From Arctopsyche grandis (Eukaryota; Arthropoda; Insecta; Trichoptera; Hydropsychidae): a stretch of 64,000 bases of DNA. The notes under the pieces were generated by a model. That model had not been told where the DNA came from. It saw nothing but the letters and a program-made list of their open reading frames with translations, and ran no database searches. The position numbers and the translations under genes are program-made. The DNA is taken from NCBI RefSeq assembly GCF_051622035.1, contig NC_135361.1:8499001-8563000 (forward strand). Reading direction: 5' to 3'. This document shows, one piece after another, positions 1 through 11,262 of this stretch (position 1 is its first letter; every line of letters starts with the position of its first letter).

Positions 1-236
1 CTTTATTTCACTAATTAACTTTGGTTCACTTTGTTCTGCTGCTGTGCTGACCGCCACTTGCTCGATATTAATGATCACCACTCTCGTAGTCTCTATGGTG
101 ATGATTGACTTATGTGATCGAATCAATGATTTTTATCTTTTGGGTTGGGCAAAGTCCGGCATTCCTATCTCATGTGACTATCCTTTTACAGGTTGAGTCG
201 GATCACATAATCTACTGGTTAGTTTGTTAGTAATGT
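1..236 (-). mobile_element. LTR-1 fragment cut by the window edge
   Basis: This stretch matches the middle of the LTR-1 family in reverse orientation. It shares the TTTGTTCTGCTGCTGTGCTG segment and the repeated 'gagtctcgatggtgatgactgac'-like motif with the array at 14988-17215. No terminal TGT or ACA is included, so it is partial. It is probably noncoding LTR sequence. Confidence 0.75.
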
Positions 237-274
237 CTGTGACTAACGGAATATTATTATTTATATATTAAAAC

Positions 275-1248
275 TAGTGCTTCCAATCCCGGAAGATAAC
301 TTCAGCACCGGGATTGCGGTGTTAGGAATTTCCAATCCCGGGATCCCGGTGCTAGCACCGGGAAATCAAATGTATAACAAAAAAAAAAGGAATAAATGTT
401 CAATTGCATATTTTCATATTTCAAAACCGTTCAATTGCATTTTGCAAACTCTACCGATGTTTCACGCAAAAAATACTCCTCATATTGGCGTTCTTGTTTT
501 GAGAGTTTGGCTACATTCTTTAAATTTTAGGTTCGCATCCATTTCTAGATTTCTAAGATTAATTAAAAGACATCCTTTAATGTAATCAAATAAAGTGAAA
601 AACATCACTTTGATTAATTGATACGTGTTTTACAAATAGTTTGTACCGTCTAGTAATTATTCATCGAAACAAAAGAGTGCGGATAAGAACTCAAATATTG
701 TCAGACGAAAAAATCGAAAGCAAGCTGAAAAGAGGCTAGTATAAAAGAGAACACCTATAATGGGAGGTACCATTTCCGGTCAAGTTGAAAATTTGAAAAA
801 AAAATTACGTTGTATCGATAATAATTTCAGTAACCGATACTAAGTTTCAGTACGATATGACAAACGGTGTTCAAAAATACCCCAAAATACACTGACGTAC
901 AGACACGCATACAGACACTCACACAGATACACATACACACGTGATCAGTGATCGATTCTGAGTTCGAATGAGTCAAATCTGCGACACAATACAGGCCGTT
1001 GATACCATTTCGTGGGAACAGCAAGTCGGCGTCAAAACGGATCAGAGAAAACAAATGGACTATGACTGTCATTGCTCATCCCACCATTTTTCATTATATA
1101 ATGTTTTTTCTTTATTATTTTTGTAAAAATAATATTTTTAAAGAAATTTTGCCAGCACCGTAATCCCGGTATTCAGACTAGTTTCAGCACCGGGATTCAC
1201 GGTAACAGAAAACACCGGGGTCCCGGGATCCCGGTATTGGAAGCCTTA
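275..1248. mobile_element. hAT-type nonautonomous element (MITE), 974 bp
   Basis: Both ends carry inverted termini, TAGTGCTTCCAATCCCGG on the left and the complement of TAAGGCTTCCAATACCGGG on the right. They are flanked by a perfect 8-bp direct repeat ATTAAAAC (267-274 and 1249-1256). An 8-bp duplication with YA.GG-like ends is typical of hAT elements. No transposase is present. The interior at about 735-960 matches part of repeat K (compare 57965-58160). The right terminal region recurs at 22330-22617. Confidence 0.8.
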
Positions 1249-1286
1249 ATTAAAACATTATTATTATTATTATTAATAGTTTTGGA

Positions 1287-1327
1287 CCATTGTGGCATTA
1301 CAGGAAGAACTTAATGCGCCACAATGG
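1287..1327 (-). other. LINE-A 3'-terminal stem-loop
   Basis: A perfect 10-bp stem (CCATTGTGGC at 1287-1296 pairs with GCCACAATGG at 1318-1327) encloses a 21-nt loop. On the element strand the loop starts GCATT and ends CCTGTAAT. It sits immediately before the A/T-rich tail, as expected for an RT-recognition hairpin. The same stem occurs at 46638-46678 and 51497-51536. Confidence 0.9.
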
Positions 1328-1532
1328 CCTACATTTAACAAAGATAATACAAGCAAAAAAATAAAAAAGTAACAAAAAGAAAATAATAATGCAATTAAAA
1401 TAGTACATAAAAATGTACAAAGGAGAAAGAAAAAGTAAAATAAATCAACAAAATATGAATAAAAAATAAAATCACAGCGAGGCCCAAATGGAAGAGAGCA
1501 GATTAAGATTCCACTCATAGATCACATTCAAA

Positions 1533-3017
1533 TTAAGAAAGTAATGATGAGTGCAGGTTACCAGATAAATATGTTAAAATAACATCCGATAATCTACGCT
1601 CCCCAAGGTGGAAAATATCACATTCAGGGACGGCAGCAACGATTTCATTGAGAAGTCGAATAGCTCTTGGAATAGGAGCCATTCGAAAAAGAACTGTGCG
1701 AGCAGCAGGTACAACCATCAAATGATGATGTCTACCACGCACATAATTATTAGGGACATAAAGTCCCAACTGTTCCAGCAACAAGGGGCAAGACGTATTA
1801 CCACGCAATAGCTGGAGAACGAAACGAATTAACGAGAAGTTTCTCCGAAGTTCAAGGGAATTATACCCAAGCATGCCCAAAAGGAAAGGAGTAGGATAGA
1901 GATATGGGTAGTACCCATACTCTTTCTTATAAAGAAAACGAAGAAATGTTTTTGCACTTTTTCGATAATAAGAGAGTAGTTTGCTTCATGCGGATTCCAC
2001 ACAATCGCATTATACTCTAGCTTACTTCTAACAAGCAAGTTGAAAAGCAAGCAAGAAGACAAGGGGTTTGAGAATAATCTAGCATATCTCAAGACAAATC
2101 CAAGTCGACGAAAGGAAACGTCAGCGACTGTCTTGATGTGGTTGTGAAAGGTGAATTGAGTATCAAAAGTGATACCCAAGTCGACCATTGATTCCACGCG
2201 CTTCAACAATACGGATCCAATGGAATATCCGTGACAATAGAGCGAATTCGCACGTCCATAACTCATAATGGCGCATTTACTAGTATTCAATTCAAGCCCT
2301 AAACTAGAACTGAACTCTAAAACAGCGTTAATATCAGCTTGAAGGAGAAAGGCTTGCCTCTCATCCTTAACAGCAAAGAATAGTTTAGCGTCGTCTGCAA
2401 ACAAGAGACATGAAGCATTGCGTAGTACTTTAGGGAGGTTATTAATGACTATTGTAAATAGTAAAGGGCCTAAGGTGGACCCCTGAGTTACACCAGATCG
2501 CGTAAAAAATTAAGGAGATTCATAAATACCATATCTAAAAAATTGCTTCCTATCACTAAGATAAGAAGCAAAGAGTTTAAGAAGACGTGGAGAAAAGCCC
2601 ACTTCAGCTAATCTGATCATAAGAGCGTCATTATTGACAAGATCAAATGCTTTTCGAAAGTCAAAGTAGGCTACATCAACTTGTTGTCCACGGTCAACTT
2701 TAGACTAATTAATTAGTGGTAGGGGAACGACATGGTGAAAAACCATGCTGCTCATCACACAACAATCTTTTGAACTGCAAAAGAATCAAACGGTGAAGGA
2801 TATTATCAAAAATTTTGGGAATAGTCGAGATGATAGCAATAGGTCTGTAATTTTCAACCTCATTTTTAGAGCCACTTTTATGTATAGGTATGACTCTAGC
2901 TAATTTACATTTTTCAGGATAATTACCAGAACCAAGAATAAGGTTAAAAATAAACCGAAGAGGCTCTAAGAGTGAATTACAGCATGCCTTTAATACGTCA
3001 GGGGGCAAAACATACAT
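1533..3017 (-). pseudogene. LINE-A reverse transcriptase remnant
   Basis: The protein made target-primed DNA copies of the LINE RNA. On the minus strand the RT blocks occur in order: the fingers with KLARVIPIHKSG and NYRPIAI at about 2830-2900, EQHGF near 2750, domain A as DFRKAFD at about 2650, domain B as TQGSTLGPLLF near 2480, and domain C as FADD at 2390-2404. The C-terminal part, with LEYNAIVWNP and LLNEI, extends to 1533. In-frame stops after TTN (2709) and at about 2520, plus a frame change near 1850, make it a pseudogene. No endonuclease domain is retained. CR1/Jockey placement is inferred from motif style, not from a tree. Confidence 0.85.
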
Positions 3018-3027
3018 ATATAAAAGA

Positions 3028-3440
3028 TTTTGATATTTTCAACCCTTCAAGGCTGTGCACTAAGCTTTATAACACCTTGTATACTACGTCGTACAATAAA
3101 ACGACTTCCTATTGTTTTGCACTCAACGGAGTGTCATTTCATAATTTCGTCGCCTGTTGCCAGGAGCATCAAGCTCCTCAACCAGATATCTATTAACTTG
3201 GATAGTTTTAATCTAAAATAAGCTGATATTGTTGAGCGATTGTTCAATTTGAGATCGAAATGTGTTCTGTTATTGTATTTATTTTATATTTATGCTAGTT
3301 TTGATTTTTTACTATGTTTAATTTAATTTAATCTTATTGTATACTTTCTTCTTTTTTTTGTTTAGCCATAGTGACGATTAAAAACTACTCTGTAATGTCA
3401 CTATGGCAAAATTGCAATAAATAAATAAAATATACATACA
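3028..3440 (+). mobile_element. LINE-B 3' end (RT C-terminus plus 3' UTR)
   Basis: The short reading frame 3030-3221 contains SPVARSIKLLNQI, which lines up with the LINE-A C-terminal APIPRAIRLLNEI, so this is a related but distinct LINE. A 3' UTR follows, then a hairpin (CCATAGTGAC 3366-3375, 21-nt loop 3376-3396, GTCACTATGG 3397-3406) and an (AATA)n tail. The element is strongly 5'-truncated and abuts LINE-A head to head. Confidence 0.75.
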
Positions 3441-3447
3441 TATGTAT

Positions 3448-4016
3448 TGTTATGTACCTCACTTATCAATGTAGTCGACTAACCAGTAGGGATAAGGCAC
3501 ACCATTGATTTGCGGCACACCTAATTTAATAAGTAGCACTATTGATTTTTGGCACACTTAATTAAATAAGTAACACCATTGATTTAAAGCACACCTTAAG
3601 CACTGACAAACCAAAATTGTACGACACGTGTCTTCAACACTTCATTGTTTTAAGGAAGAGTATATAAACTTATTACTGTTAGGATTTAAGTTAGTCATCA
3701 CCATCGACTCCGAGAGTGTTAGTCATCTTTATCGAGACTCCGAGATTGTTAGTCATCACCGTCAAGACTCCAAGAACAGCAGTGAACACATCAGCAGCAG
3801 AACAAAGTTAAATAGTGAAGCAAAGTTAAAGTGGAACAGTTCTACGTATGTATCTCATTTAATTATGTACATATGTATTTCATAAATTCTCCGTTCCATA
3901 ATTAAATTCTACAAATAAGATAAATGTAACGCTTTAATAATAATAAATCAATTTTGGTTAGTAAATCAAGTAGTTTTTAAAAAGAAAAATTATTTGTCTT
4001 TCATTGGAACGTGACA
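3448..4016 (+). mobile_element. Solo LTR-1 with 4-bp target duplication
   Basis: The sequence runs from TGTTATGTACC to GGAACGTGACA, with TG/CA ends inverted as TGT...ACA. It is flanked by GTAT on both sides (3444-3447, 4017-4020). A 4-bp duplication suits Gypsy- or BEL-type LTR retrotransposons. TATATAAA at 3661-3668 is a plausible TATA box, and AATAATAAA lies near the 3' end. A three-unit repeat of about 35 bp (gcacaccattgattt-like) lies in the presumed U3 at 3500-3600. There is no internal region, so this is a recombination relic. Confidence 0.88.
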
Positions 4017-5100
4017 GTATGTATGTACATACATCATTTCCTTTTGAAAATACTTCTCATTTATAAACACATCCCTTTCATTATTTCTAGATAGTTCATC
4101 TTTTATAAATACATAATACATATATGTATGTAGAACATGTAGATATTTTCAAATTTAAACCTGAAAATGCTTGAAATTTCATCGAAGTGTGGATAAAGGA
4201 TCGACATATTGTGTCTTTCCTTTTAAATAGTCTGAATTTATATAAAAAGTCCAATATAAAGATCGGATAACGATTTAAGTTATATTTTATATTGCGTGTG
4301 AGAGAGTGAAAAGAATTTTTCAAATTGTCGGACATTCTCAAACGTGCTGGACCAATTCCACATGTGTGCGTGAAGTCCCGCTAGCTGTGCCTATATCTGC
4401 AAGCGGCCCAACCCGTACATAAATCTTCATCTTAAAATACTTTGGGCCGTTGGCCCTCCCTGGCCCTCTCTGTCCCGACAATAAAACGCCGAGAACACCG
4501 CTCCTATGCAAATGTGAAAAGTTCACAATGAAAGTTCTAACGCTTCGACGCGAGTGTGCGTGCCCGTCCGTCTGTCCCGCAACTTCCCCCCCCCCCCTTC
4601 CAACCAACCCCCCGAACTGACCGCTGCCGTCAGATTGGAAGGTGGGGGGTGGGTCGGTGGGTGGTTTTGGGAAATTCAAGCCTTTTGTCGAATTTCAACT
4701 GTGCACCCCACCGAATTGTTATTGTTCGTAACGGTCTCTTGCGAAGCGTCGTTTTTGTCCGCTTTAACATCCCGACGTATTAATTATCAAATTACACATT
4801 TTCAAAGCCTTTTTTCAATGTTCAAACCGTGAAAATTTGAACAAAAAAAAAACACTAAAGGAATCAGTAAATCAGATTGAAATTTATATATAATACTTAG
4901 TTTGTTCTGCTTATTTTGATTTCCATGTCCTCGGTTTAGTATAATCTTTATAACTAGAGGTTTACGGAAACCAATTGAAGTTTATGGTCATTACATAACA
5001 TGAACAAATTAAAAAATATGTGTTTCAGGACAAGCATCATAGACGTGAAATTTACAGATTAAATATTGTATTTATTTATTTATATTTTATTTAATTTACA
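4017..5100. other. No gene; AT-rich DNA with a C/G-rich block
   Basis: Mostly AT-rich sequence without recognisable coding content. Positions 4340-4760 are GC-richer. They include a C-run near 4585 and a G-rich stretch at 4644-4671 with four G-runs of three or more, able in principle to form a quadruplex. Short ORFs here overlap on both strands and look like chance products of base composition. Confidence 0.5.
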
Positions 5101-5140
5101 CCAAGAAGGCCTAACAGGTAAACCCAATGCGCCTTCCTGG
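5101..5140 (-). mobile_element. SINE-1 3' hairpin, isolated tail
   Basis: This is the SINE-1 terminal stem-loop read on the minus strand: a 10-bp stem with one mismatch and a 20-nt loop, next to an A/T-rich tail at 5060-5100. The SINE body is missing. An AC-rich and TA-rich simple-sequence tract separates it from an oppositely oriented SINE head at 5344. Confidence 0.75.
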
Positions 5141-5241
5141 CCAAAGACAAATATATAAACATATATGAACACCATACATATATACACAAATACTTACACG
5201 CATACACAAATACACATACATACATAAATATAAAAATTCAC

Positions 5242-5244
<3 letters not shown>

Positions 5245-5307
<63 letters not shown>
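5245..5307. repeat. (TA)n microsatellite
   Basis: About 31 uninterrupted TA dinucleotides, flanked by AC/CATA-rich simple sequence at 5150-5240 and a TACATATGTA palindrome at 5310-5335. The true length may differ because assemblers collapse such tracts. Confidence 0.95.
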
Positions 5308-5310
<3 letters not shown>

Positions 5311-5343
5311 CATATACATACATATATGTATATGTGAATATAT

Positions 5344-5478
5344 CCAGCAGCATAGCTCGGACGTTAAGCTTCTGCTTACCGTCAAGAAGGTGCCGGGTTC
5401 TATCCCTGAATGAAAATGAATTTTTCAGAGTATGCTGTTGGTCAGACCTGGATTTGTGACTCCAGGTTGATCGATTTT
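5344..5478 (+). mobile_element. SINE-1 5' half (tRNA-like head)
   Basis: The head begins CCAGCAGCATAGCTCGG. TAGCTCGGACG resembles an A box and GGGTTCTATCC a degraded B box (normally GGTTCGANTCC), so it derives from a tRNA-like pol III promoter. The conserved body TGCTGTTGGTCAGACC follows. The 3' half is absent after about 5478. Confidence 0.85.
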
Positions 5479-7815
5479 TTAAATAAAAATATATATTATA
5501 TTTTAAATTGAAAAACCCTGTAAACTGTATCTATAGAAAAAACAGACTAAAACTGGAAAAATGAACTAAACCAAAAAAAGCCCGTTTAACCACCTCTGAT
5601 GTACACTGTACAGACATGTAAGTCATTTATTGGATATTTATAAAAAATATCTTCTGTATCGAATAACATATAACCATACTATAATATAAAGATGGCAGTT
5701 TTTTTGTGAGTTTCAGTGACCAATAGCATTTCGTACGTACACTTTTCTATAGTCTAACACTATTGGTTGAGAGGCGGTGAAAGAGATTATAAATTCAGCA
5801 TTCATAAATCGTTTTTGGAAGTTTCAATACATTTTTTTTTCAAAGTGTTAATTGGCCACTCCCTTCCCCCAAACAATGATAGGCAATTCGGATACGATAT
5901 ATAATAAATAATAAATTGTTATATTAAAGTGAATGTAGTTAATGTATGTATTTCTAAACATTTAAATAAGACCAAATTGTCATATTAAATTTACCTAATA
6001 CATATGATATTAAATGATGAATTTCTTTTGAGTTGGTTGTATAAAAAAAAGGAGATCTGAAAACTAATTTGAAAATATGAATTATGCATATCCTTAATGG
6101 ATGTTTCATTAAATATATCGCCTTTTTATGAATAGATTATGCAAATCGTTATTGAACTATTTTTAAATAGATGTTTTACTTCGAGATGTACATATTTCAT
6201 TTGGAAAAATTAATCCACCCGGCATTTACTTTATTTTTTTTTATATAATAATCATGTAGAAAATTTTATACAAAAATTTAACAATGAAGAAAAAAAGCCG
6301 ACAGCCTTTTTTATACAGAATATCACATAACCCTTTCAATATTGAGATATGAATTTTTTGAGGAATACTAAGCGTCACAAAGTGAAATGTCAGTTTAGCT
6401 AAAAATTTCGGGAATTTTACGGCGGTTAAAGAATTCTGACGTATCTAGCGAAATATGCGAGCTATGCCCAAGGACGCCAAGTATGAAAAATTTGCTTTGA
6501 AATATAATTTGCATGAAATTTTTGAATAAAATAAATATTGCACGACACTGAGGTTTATAAATCATCATTCTACAAAAATGAAATTTCATCTTATGTATGT
6601 ATATTATATTACATATGATATGCTTAAATGCGGTGTGGCGATAATATCGATCCTGTGAAACTTTGAGCGGGCAATCTCACACGGAAAGAAAATGTTTACG
6701 AAAAATAATGTATGTATTTTCCAGATAATTCGATAAGAATGAGATCAAAAAAGTTTCGACCATCGAAAAATTGTTTTCCTCCTCCCTACGACCGTGGCAC
6801 TCCACCCCTTTTCAGCTTTGCATAATTTCTCCTGTTTTTCCAGACACCGTCTCTTTCGCACTCTTTGTTTTGCTCGTTTGGTGTGTTTTTTTTTTTTTTT
6901 TTTTTTTTCAGGCGCTTTGTTGGCTACAGAATATGACCGCTGAATATTTCATCGGGCCTTCCAGGTGTTGGAAATTCCTAATTAAAATGCCGGGCCGAAA
7001 ATAAGTTAACGACCCCTGCAGAAATGTGCCAGGAGATCGTTACGCGGACGCCTTATCGCTCTTTAGCGAGCGATAAAAGCGAATCTCATGATTAAAACAA
7101 CCAAAAATGGGCACACATATATCCACCCACACTAGTCGGCACGTTCAATTTTATATTACATTGTGATTATTTTGCACACGTTTATGTGTGTAATATTTGT
7201 AGTGAAATGCGCGGCACAAAGGGTCTTACTTAATAATTCCCCCAAGAAAATGTAACCATGGCGATGAGAATATCGTACGAGACTCCATTATCCAATTATG
7301 GAATATTATCAGATTACTATAGGCGGTGAAACAGTTGGACGTGATCAAAGGACGTGTCCTTTTGTTGTGTCACAATATTGCAAAAATATCACGTTTGGAA
7401 ACAAAGAGAACCTTTTTTGTTGTTGGTGTATTGTTTAAATGAATATTTGTCCACGGAATGTGCGACAATGAAAATAAAAATTAATTCAATGGCGTAACGT
7501 TGAGTTTGAGAAAGTGCCCAAGTTGAAGGTGTTTAGTTTAAAGTTTTCAGGATTTTCAACGCTCCAGGCGAGGATCAGAGGATTTGTCGTCTTTTTGGAC
7601 TATCTTGGAAATTTTCAGTTCGATTTGGGCATTTGTACTTACTTCTAAAGTTTGCTCCAGATTGAAGTTGTCTCCATTGAGTCATATAATTAATTACACA
7701 AGAGTATAGTAGAATAGATAAATACACATGTAAAATGAAGCCGGATAAGAACGAACATATCTCGCAAAAGTGGTTCGTAATTGATCAGACAAACAGCGAA
7801 ATATTGTATATTTTA
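5479..7815. other. No gene recognised; AT-rich single-copy DNA
   Basis: I find no sustained coding pattern, RT or transposase motif. A T-run lies at 6887-6909. The 7000-7500 interval is less repetitive and has moderate GC, with phrases such as GCGATAAAAGCG, and may be host noncoding sequence. ORFs of 60-80 codons here are at chance level for this composition. Confidence 0.45.
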
Positions 7816-8135
7816 TTTTATTCAATCGATCAATCATACACACCAGTTTAACAGATTTCACCAACGCGACAAGTGTGCTTTATAGATTAAGAATAATTTA
7901 TTAAATGCATAATTATTAATTATATATTTACACAAAACACGACATACATATATGGTCAAACATTTTATAGAAGTATCGTAAGTATAAACACCAACAGAAA
8001 CTTCAATGGGAAAATTTATACAAATCATCAAACATTGAGATGCTAAATAATAGCTCGAATTTTGCGAGAGATAGGACAAGGATGCCAATTTGTTTTAACC
8101 GTTTCGATAAAATCAGATAAATTGGCAAACTCTGA
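7816..8135 (-). mobile_element. SINE-2 copy, 5'-truncated
   Basis: The minus strand reads the SINE-2 body (AAATTGGCAAACTCTGATAG complement) toward a degenerate 3' hairpin at about 7843-7880 and an ATTGAATAAAAT tail. Its 5' side stops where LTR-1 sequence begins at about 8136, so one element truncated the other. The hairpin stem is eroded but the loop element AATCTGTTAAA is still visible. Confidence 0.7.
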
Positions 8136-8562
8136 TAGTAAAGGATCGACTATTGATTTGTGGCACACCTAATTTAATAAGTAATACCATTGATTTATAA
8201 CACACCTTAAACACTGACTAACCAAAATTGTACGACAACACTTCATTGTTTTAAAGAAGAGTATATAAACTCATTAATGTTAGAATTTAAGGCAGTCACC
8301 ACCATTAAGACTTCGAGAGTGGTAGTCATCACCATCGAGACTCCGAGAGTAGCAGTCAACACATCAACAGCAGAACAAAGTTAAATAGTGAAGCAAAGTT
8401 AAAGTGAAACAGTTCTACGTATTCCATTTAAATTCTCCGTTCCATAATTAAATTCTGCCAATAAGATAAATGTAAAGTTTTGATAATAATAAATAAATCT
8501 TGGTTAGTTAACCAAGTAGTTTTAAAAAAGAAATATTATTTATCTTTCATTGGAACGTGACA
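8136..8562 (+). mobile_element. LTR-1, 5'-truncated copy
   Basis: It matches the 3448-4016 LTR from the U3 repeat onward: two gcacacc units, a TATATAAA box near 8260, the gactccgagag repeats, and the conserved end GGAACGTGACA at 8552-8562. The 5' end TGTTATGTACC is missing and no target duplication is visible. Confidence 0.85.
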
Positions 8563-10010
8563 ATGGGAAAAGGGAGGTTTGATATTTTACACAAATTTAC
8601 AATTAAAGCCATCAAAAATGTTTCATACTGTTCTGGCAGGCGGTATAAAACATCAGCAATGGTTCATTATTATCATCATATAGACCACTAAGTGATAAAG
8701 GCACTGCTTTCTGTTCATAGGTGGTACGAATTTCATCTTTCTTTGAAATAAAATCTCTTAAGATTCGACGAAGAATAATTGGATTAAAATTCAAACATTA
8801 TTTATATACACTTAGCAGAGTGTGATCGTATCCCGAAAATGTTTTGACTGAGTGAAATCTTTCAAAACAAAATTGAATAGGCATTCACGCGGTTAAAAAG
8901 GTTTTCGGGGTTCGACGTTGTCCTGAATTAGCCCTTCTCGTTCCCCCATGTTTCTCCACCAATAAAGAATCGTTCGAATATTGGGGGGGGAGGGGGGGAG
9001 GGCTTCTATAAACTCAAAAAGTCGATACTTTTTAAACTGTCTGTCATCGATCACTCCGCTCATAATGGGTTTATTTAACTGACTTTTGAAACATTTCAAA
9101 AACGCAAAGCTCACTTTGGCGAAAGGCAGGTTGTTAAAAGTTAAAGATGTACGTACACAGATGTTGAAGTTTGAAAGAGTTCGACAGTAAATCAAACGAA
9201 TATAGAAAATTCAAATTCACAGTTCAATTGTGTGATAAAGCATTCGAATTTTGTAGTATATTTTTGTGTCATGTATGACAGATATAAAGCTAGCCATTCA
9301 CAGAAAGGTATATCAACAGATATGTACATATACATATATTTATTGTTTGATCACCGAATACATTTGTACGTATGTACATACATAATACGAATGTAATAAA
9401 TCTTTCGTTAGTTAATAACAAAAATTAATATTTGTTTAAAGAATCTTTCGATGGACAAGAAATAACTTTGTCAATTATGATATTGACAATATTTTCATAA
9501 AAAACAGAAATTCTTCATTACATTTATGTACATAGTATATACATATGTACATATGTAATACTGAAAATTATTTCGACAAAAAATCGGCCGTGTAATTTAT
9601 ACCACACACTGCACAAGTAAAACTTTCTTACACAAAATCAATATAAACATCAAACAGGGAATAAGTTTAAGTTTACATAGATTAATGAAGTAGTTCTTAA
9701 TGGCGCAGAGAAGTGGGGGGTGCAACGTTTCGTAACACGTTCAGCTGAATAAATCCAATTTACTCTAATAAATGTCCTAAAGATGCTTAACTTAAATGTT
9801 TATTGCTAAAAAATAGTAAAATTTTGCTCAGTTTTATTTGATAGTATGATGAGTCATTGAAATACCGCAACCATTACATTTAAGATAATTTAACCAATTA
9901 TTATGTGTTTTCATACAAAAATGCCAAAATTTAGTGCACTATTAGAGCTATTGGATACCTGAAGAGAGGTCGTGTTAAAAGAGATGCACATTTTTTATAC
10001 AGGAAACGTT
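8563..10010. other. No gene recognised
   Basis: AT-rich DNA. Positions 8983-9002 hold G8-A-G7-A-G3, a potential quadruplex. TACATATGTA-type palindromes occur at 9320-9385 and 9525-9560. A short GCAACGTTTCGTAA segment near 9722 matches the small dispersed repeat at 11165 and 23790. The ORF at 8893-9195 has no recognisable domain. Confidence 0.45.
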
Positions 10011-10163
10011 TAAATGAAAATCAAAAAACTCTGTTAAGAAACTATCGACCTGGAGACACAAATATCCAAGGTCTGGCCAGCAGCAGGACTCTAGTGGGAC
10101 TCGAACCCGTGACCACTCTGCTCGAAAGCATACAATGCTAACCACTAGTCCTTGCTGCTGAAT
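10011..10163 (-). mobile_element. SINE head, tRNA-like, alternative promoter type
   Basis: On the minus strand it reads CAGCAGCAAGGACTAGTGG, then a canonical B box GGGTTCGAGTCC, then GGCCAGACCTTGG and the common SINE body. The A-box region (GGACTAGTGGTTAGCAT) differs from SINE-1 and resembles the head at 12841. It lacks a tail and directly abuts the next SINE. Confidence 0.75.
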
Positions 10164-10192
10164 CTGTACATTTATTTTTTACATATATAGGT

Positions 10193-10578
10193 ACGAGGAA
10201 GGCCTTACAGGTAAAACCCAATACGCCTTCCTGGCCAATTATAAACAATGCAGCATTTTTATTACACAGATCGTTGAATTACGAGACACTGAAAACTCGC
10301 AAATTAACGAGACATCTATGAATTGTATATAAATTTTATAGTACATTAAACATACGCAAATAGCGGTGACATAGTAGGTAGGAAGGTTTTTTAGCCAATT
10401 TTAATCGGGAACTTTTTCAACAATGAAATCAGAAAAATTGACAAACTATGACAGGAAACGATCAACCTGGAGTCGCAAATATCTGTCTGACCAGCAGCAC
10501 TACAGATAATTCTTTTCAATCGAGATCAGCTCATGGGATTGAACCAGGCGTCTCTCGGTGATGGGCAGAAAGCTTAAG
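10193..10578 (-). mobile_element. SINE-1, near full length
   Basis: The 3' stem-loop lies at about 10195-10238 on the minus strand. The body (CGAGACACTGAAAACTCGC region) follows, then the GGTCAGAC segment and a degraded tRNA-like head ending near 10578. It is tandem with the SINE head at 10011-10163, both on the minus strand. Confidence 0.85.
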
Positions 10579-11083
10579 AGGGCTGTACACCCGAAACCTT
10601 AATTTTGTTACCGTTCCTTTCTTCGATATATATATATTGAGTGTATGTATATATTGAGTGAATACGACAATATATATCAATATATATATATTGAGTGAAT
10701 GCGACAGTTGCACTTCGACCAGATAAAACGTATTTTAAATTGACAAAATCGAGGTTTCGTATTCTACTATGTTCTCATCCAAAACTGGACCAATTTTTAA
10801 AAAAAATTCATCATCGGTATGAAAAAGATACTTTCTGTGCATCTATCGGCGTATTTTTTTTTAAATCGACCGTTAAATAAGCACGCTGGACTCGTTTCGT
10901 GGGTGTAAAAAAGAGGCGATTTTATAGATGTTTGGCGGCTCCCAGCTCATATAAAAAAAAATTAATCAAAAAAATAAAACGATAGATGCACCCCAATGGT
11001 GGATATCCATAGCACATTAAAAAACAATTTCTCTACTGCCATAATTGAGGAAGGGAGAAGTAAAGTACGTTTGTATGGACAAG

Positions 11084-11132
11084 GGGCTGCTGTCCAGCCC
11101 TCTTAACGACCGAGCTATGCTGCTGGCTAATA
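11084..11132 (-). mobile_element. SINE-1 head fragment
   Basis: Only the tRNA-like 5' end is present; the minus strand reads CCAGCAGCATAGCTCGGTCG. It sits in sequence shared loosely with 10560-10580 (gggctg followed by ccctcttaa), suggesting a truncated or recombined SINE. Confidence 0.6.
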
Positions 11133-11164
11133 TGTATGCATGTAATAAAAGTAATAAAATAAAC

Positions 11165-11262
11165 ACTAGGTTACTTTCGTGCATTGTTTCAGCGTTGCAA
11201 CGTTTCGTAATGCTGACGTCACCACCAAAGTGATTCCCTACCGTACGTGAAGAAGTTTTATT
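11165..11262. repeat. Short dispersed repeat containing TGACGTCA
   Basis: About 90 bp shared with 23790-23880, and in part with 13360-13400 and 9722: GCAACGTTTCGTAATGCTGA, then GTCA, a CAATAAAG-like spacer, and GAAGTTTTA. The function is unknown. TGACGTCA is a palindrome equal to a CRE/bZIP site, but its repetition suggests an uncharacterised mobile element piece. Confidence 0.5.

Larger units (their letters stand above)
1258..3023 (-). mobile_element. LINE-A copy 1, 5'-truncated non-LTR retrotransposon
   Basis: The element reads leftward: reverse transcriptase, C-terminal region, a short 3' UTR, a terminal hairpin at 1287-1327 and an (ATT)n tail at 1258-1275. It is truncated inside the RT fingers near 3023, where it meets LINE-B in the opposite orientation. 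The RT motifs suggest the CR1/Jockey group. Other copies lie at 25836-26215, 46297-47277 and 50787-51566. Confidence 0.85.

Noticed and set aside
5111..5353. ORF rich in Tyr-Ile repeats
   Set aside because: It is translation of the (TA)n and CATA simple repeats, as is the similar pair at 52577-52853.
5060..5478. One SINE carrying a microsatellite expansion
   Set aside because: The tail at 5101-5140 is on the minus strand and the head at 5344 on the plus strand, so they are not one collinear element.
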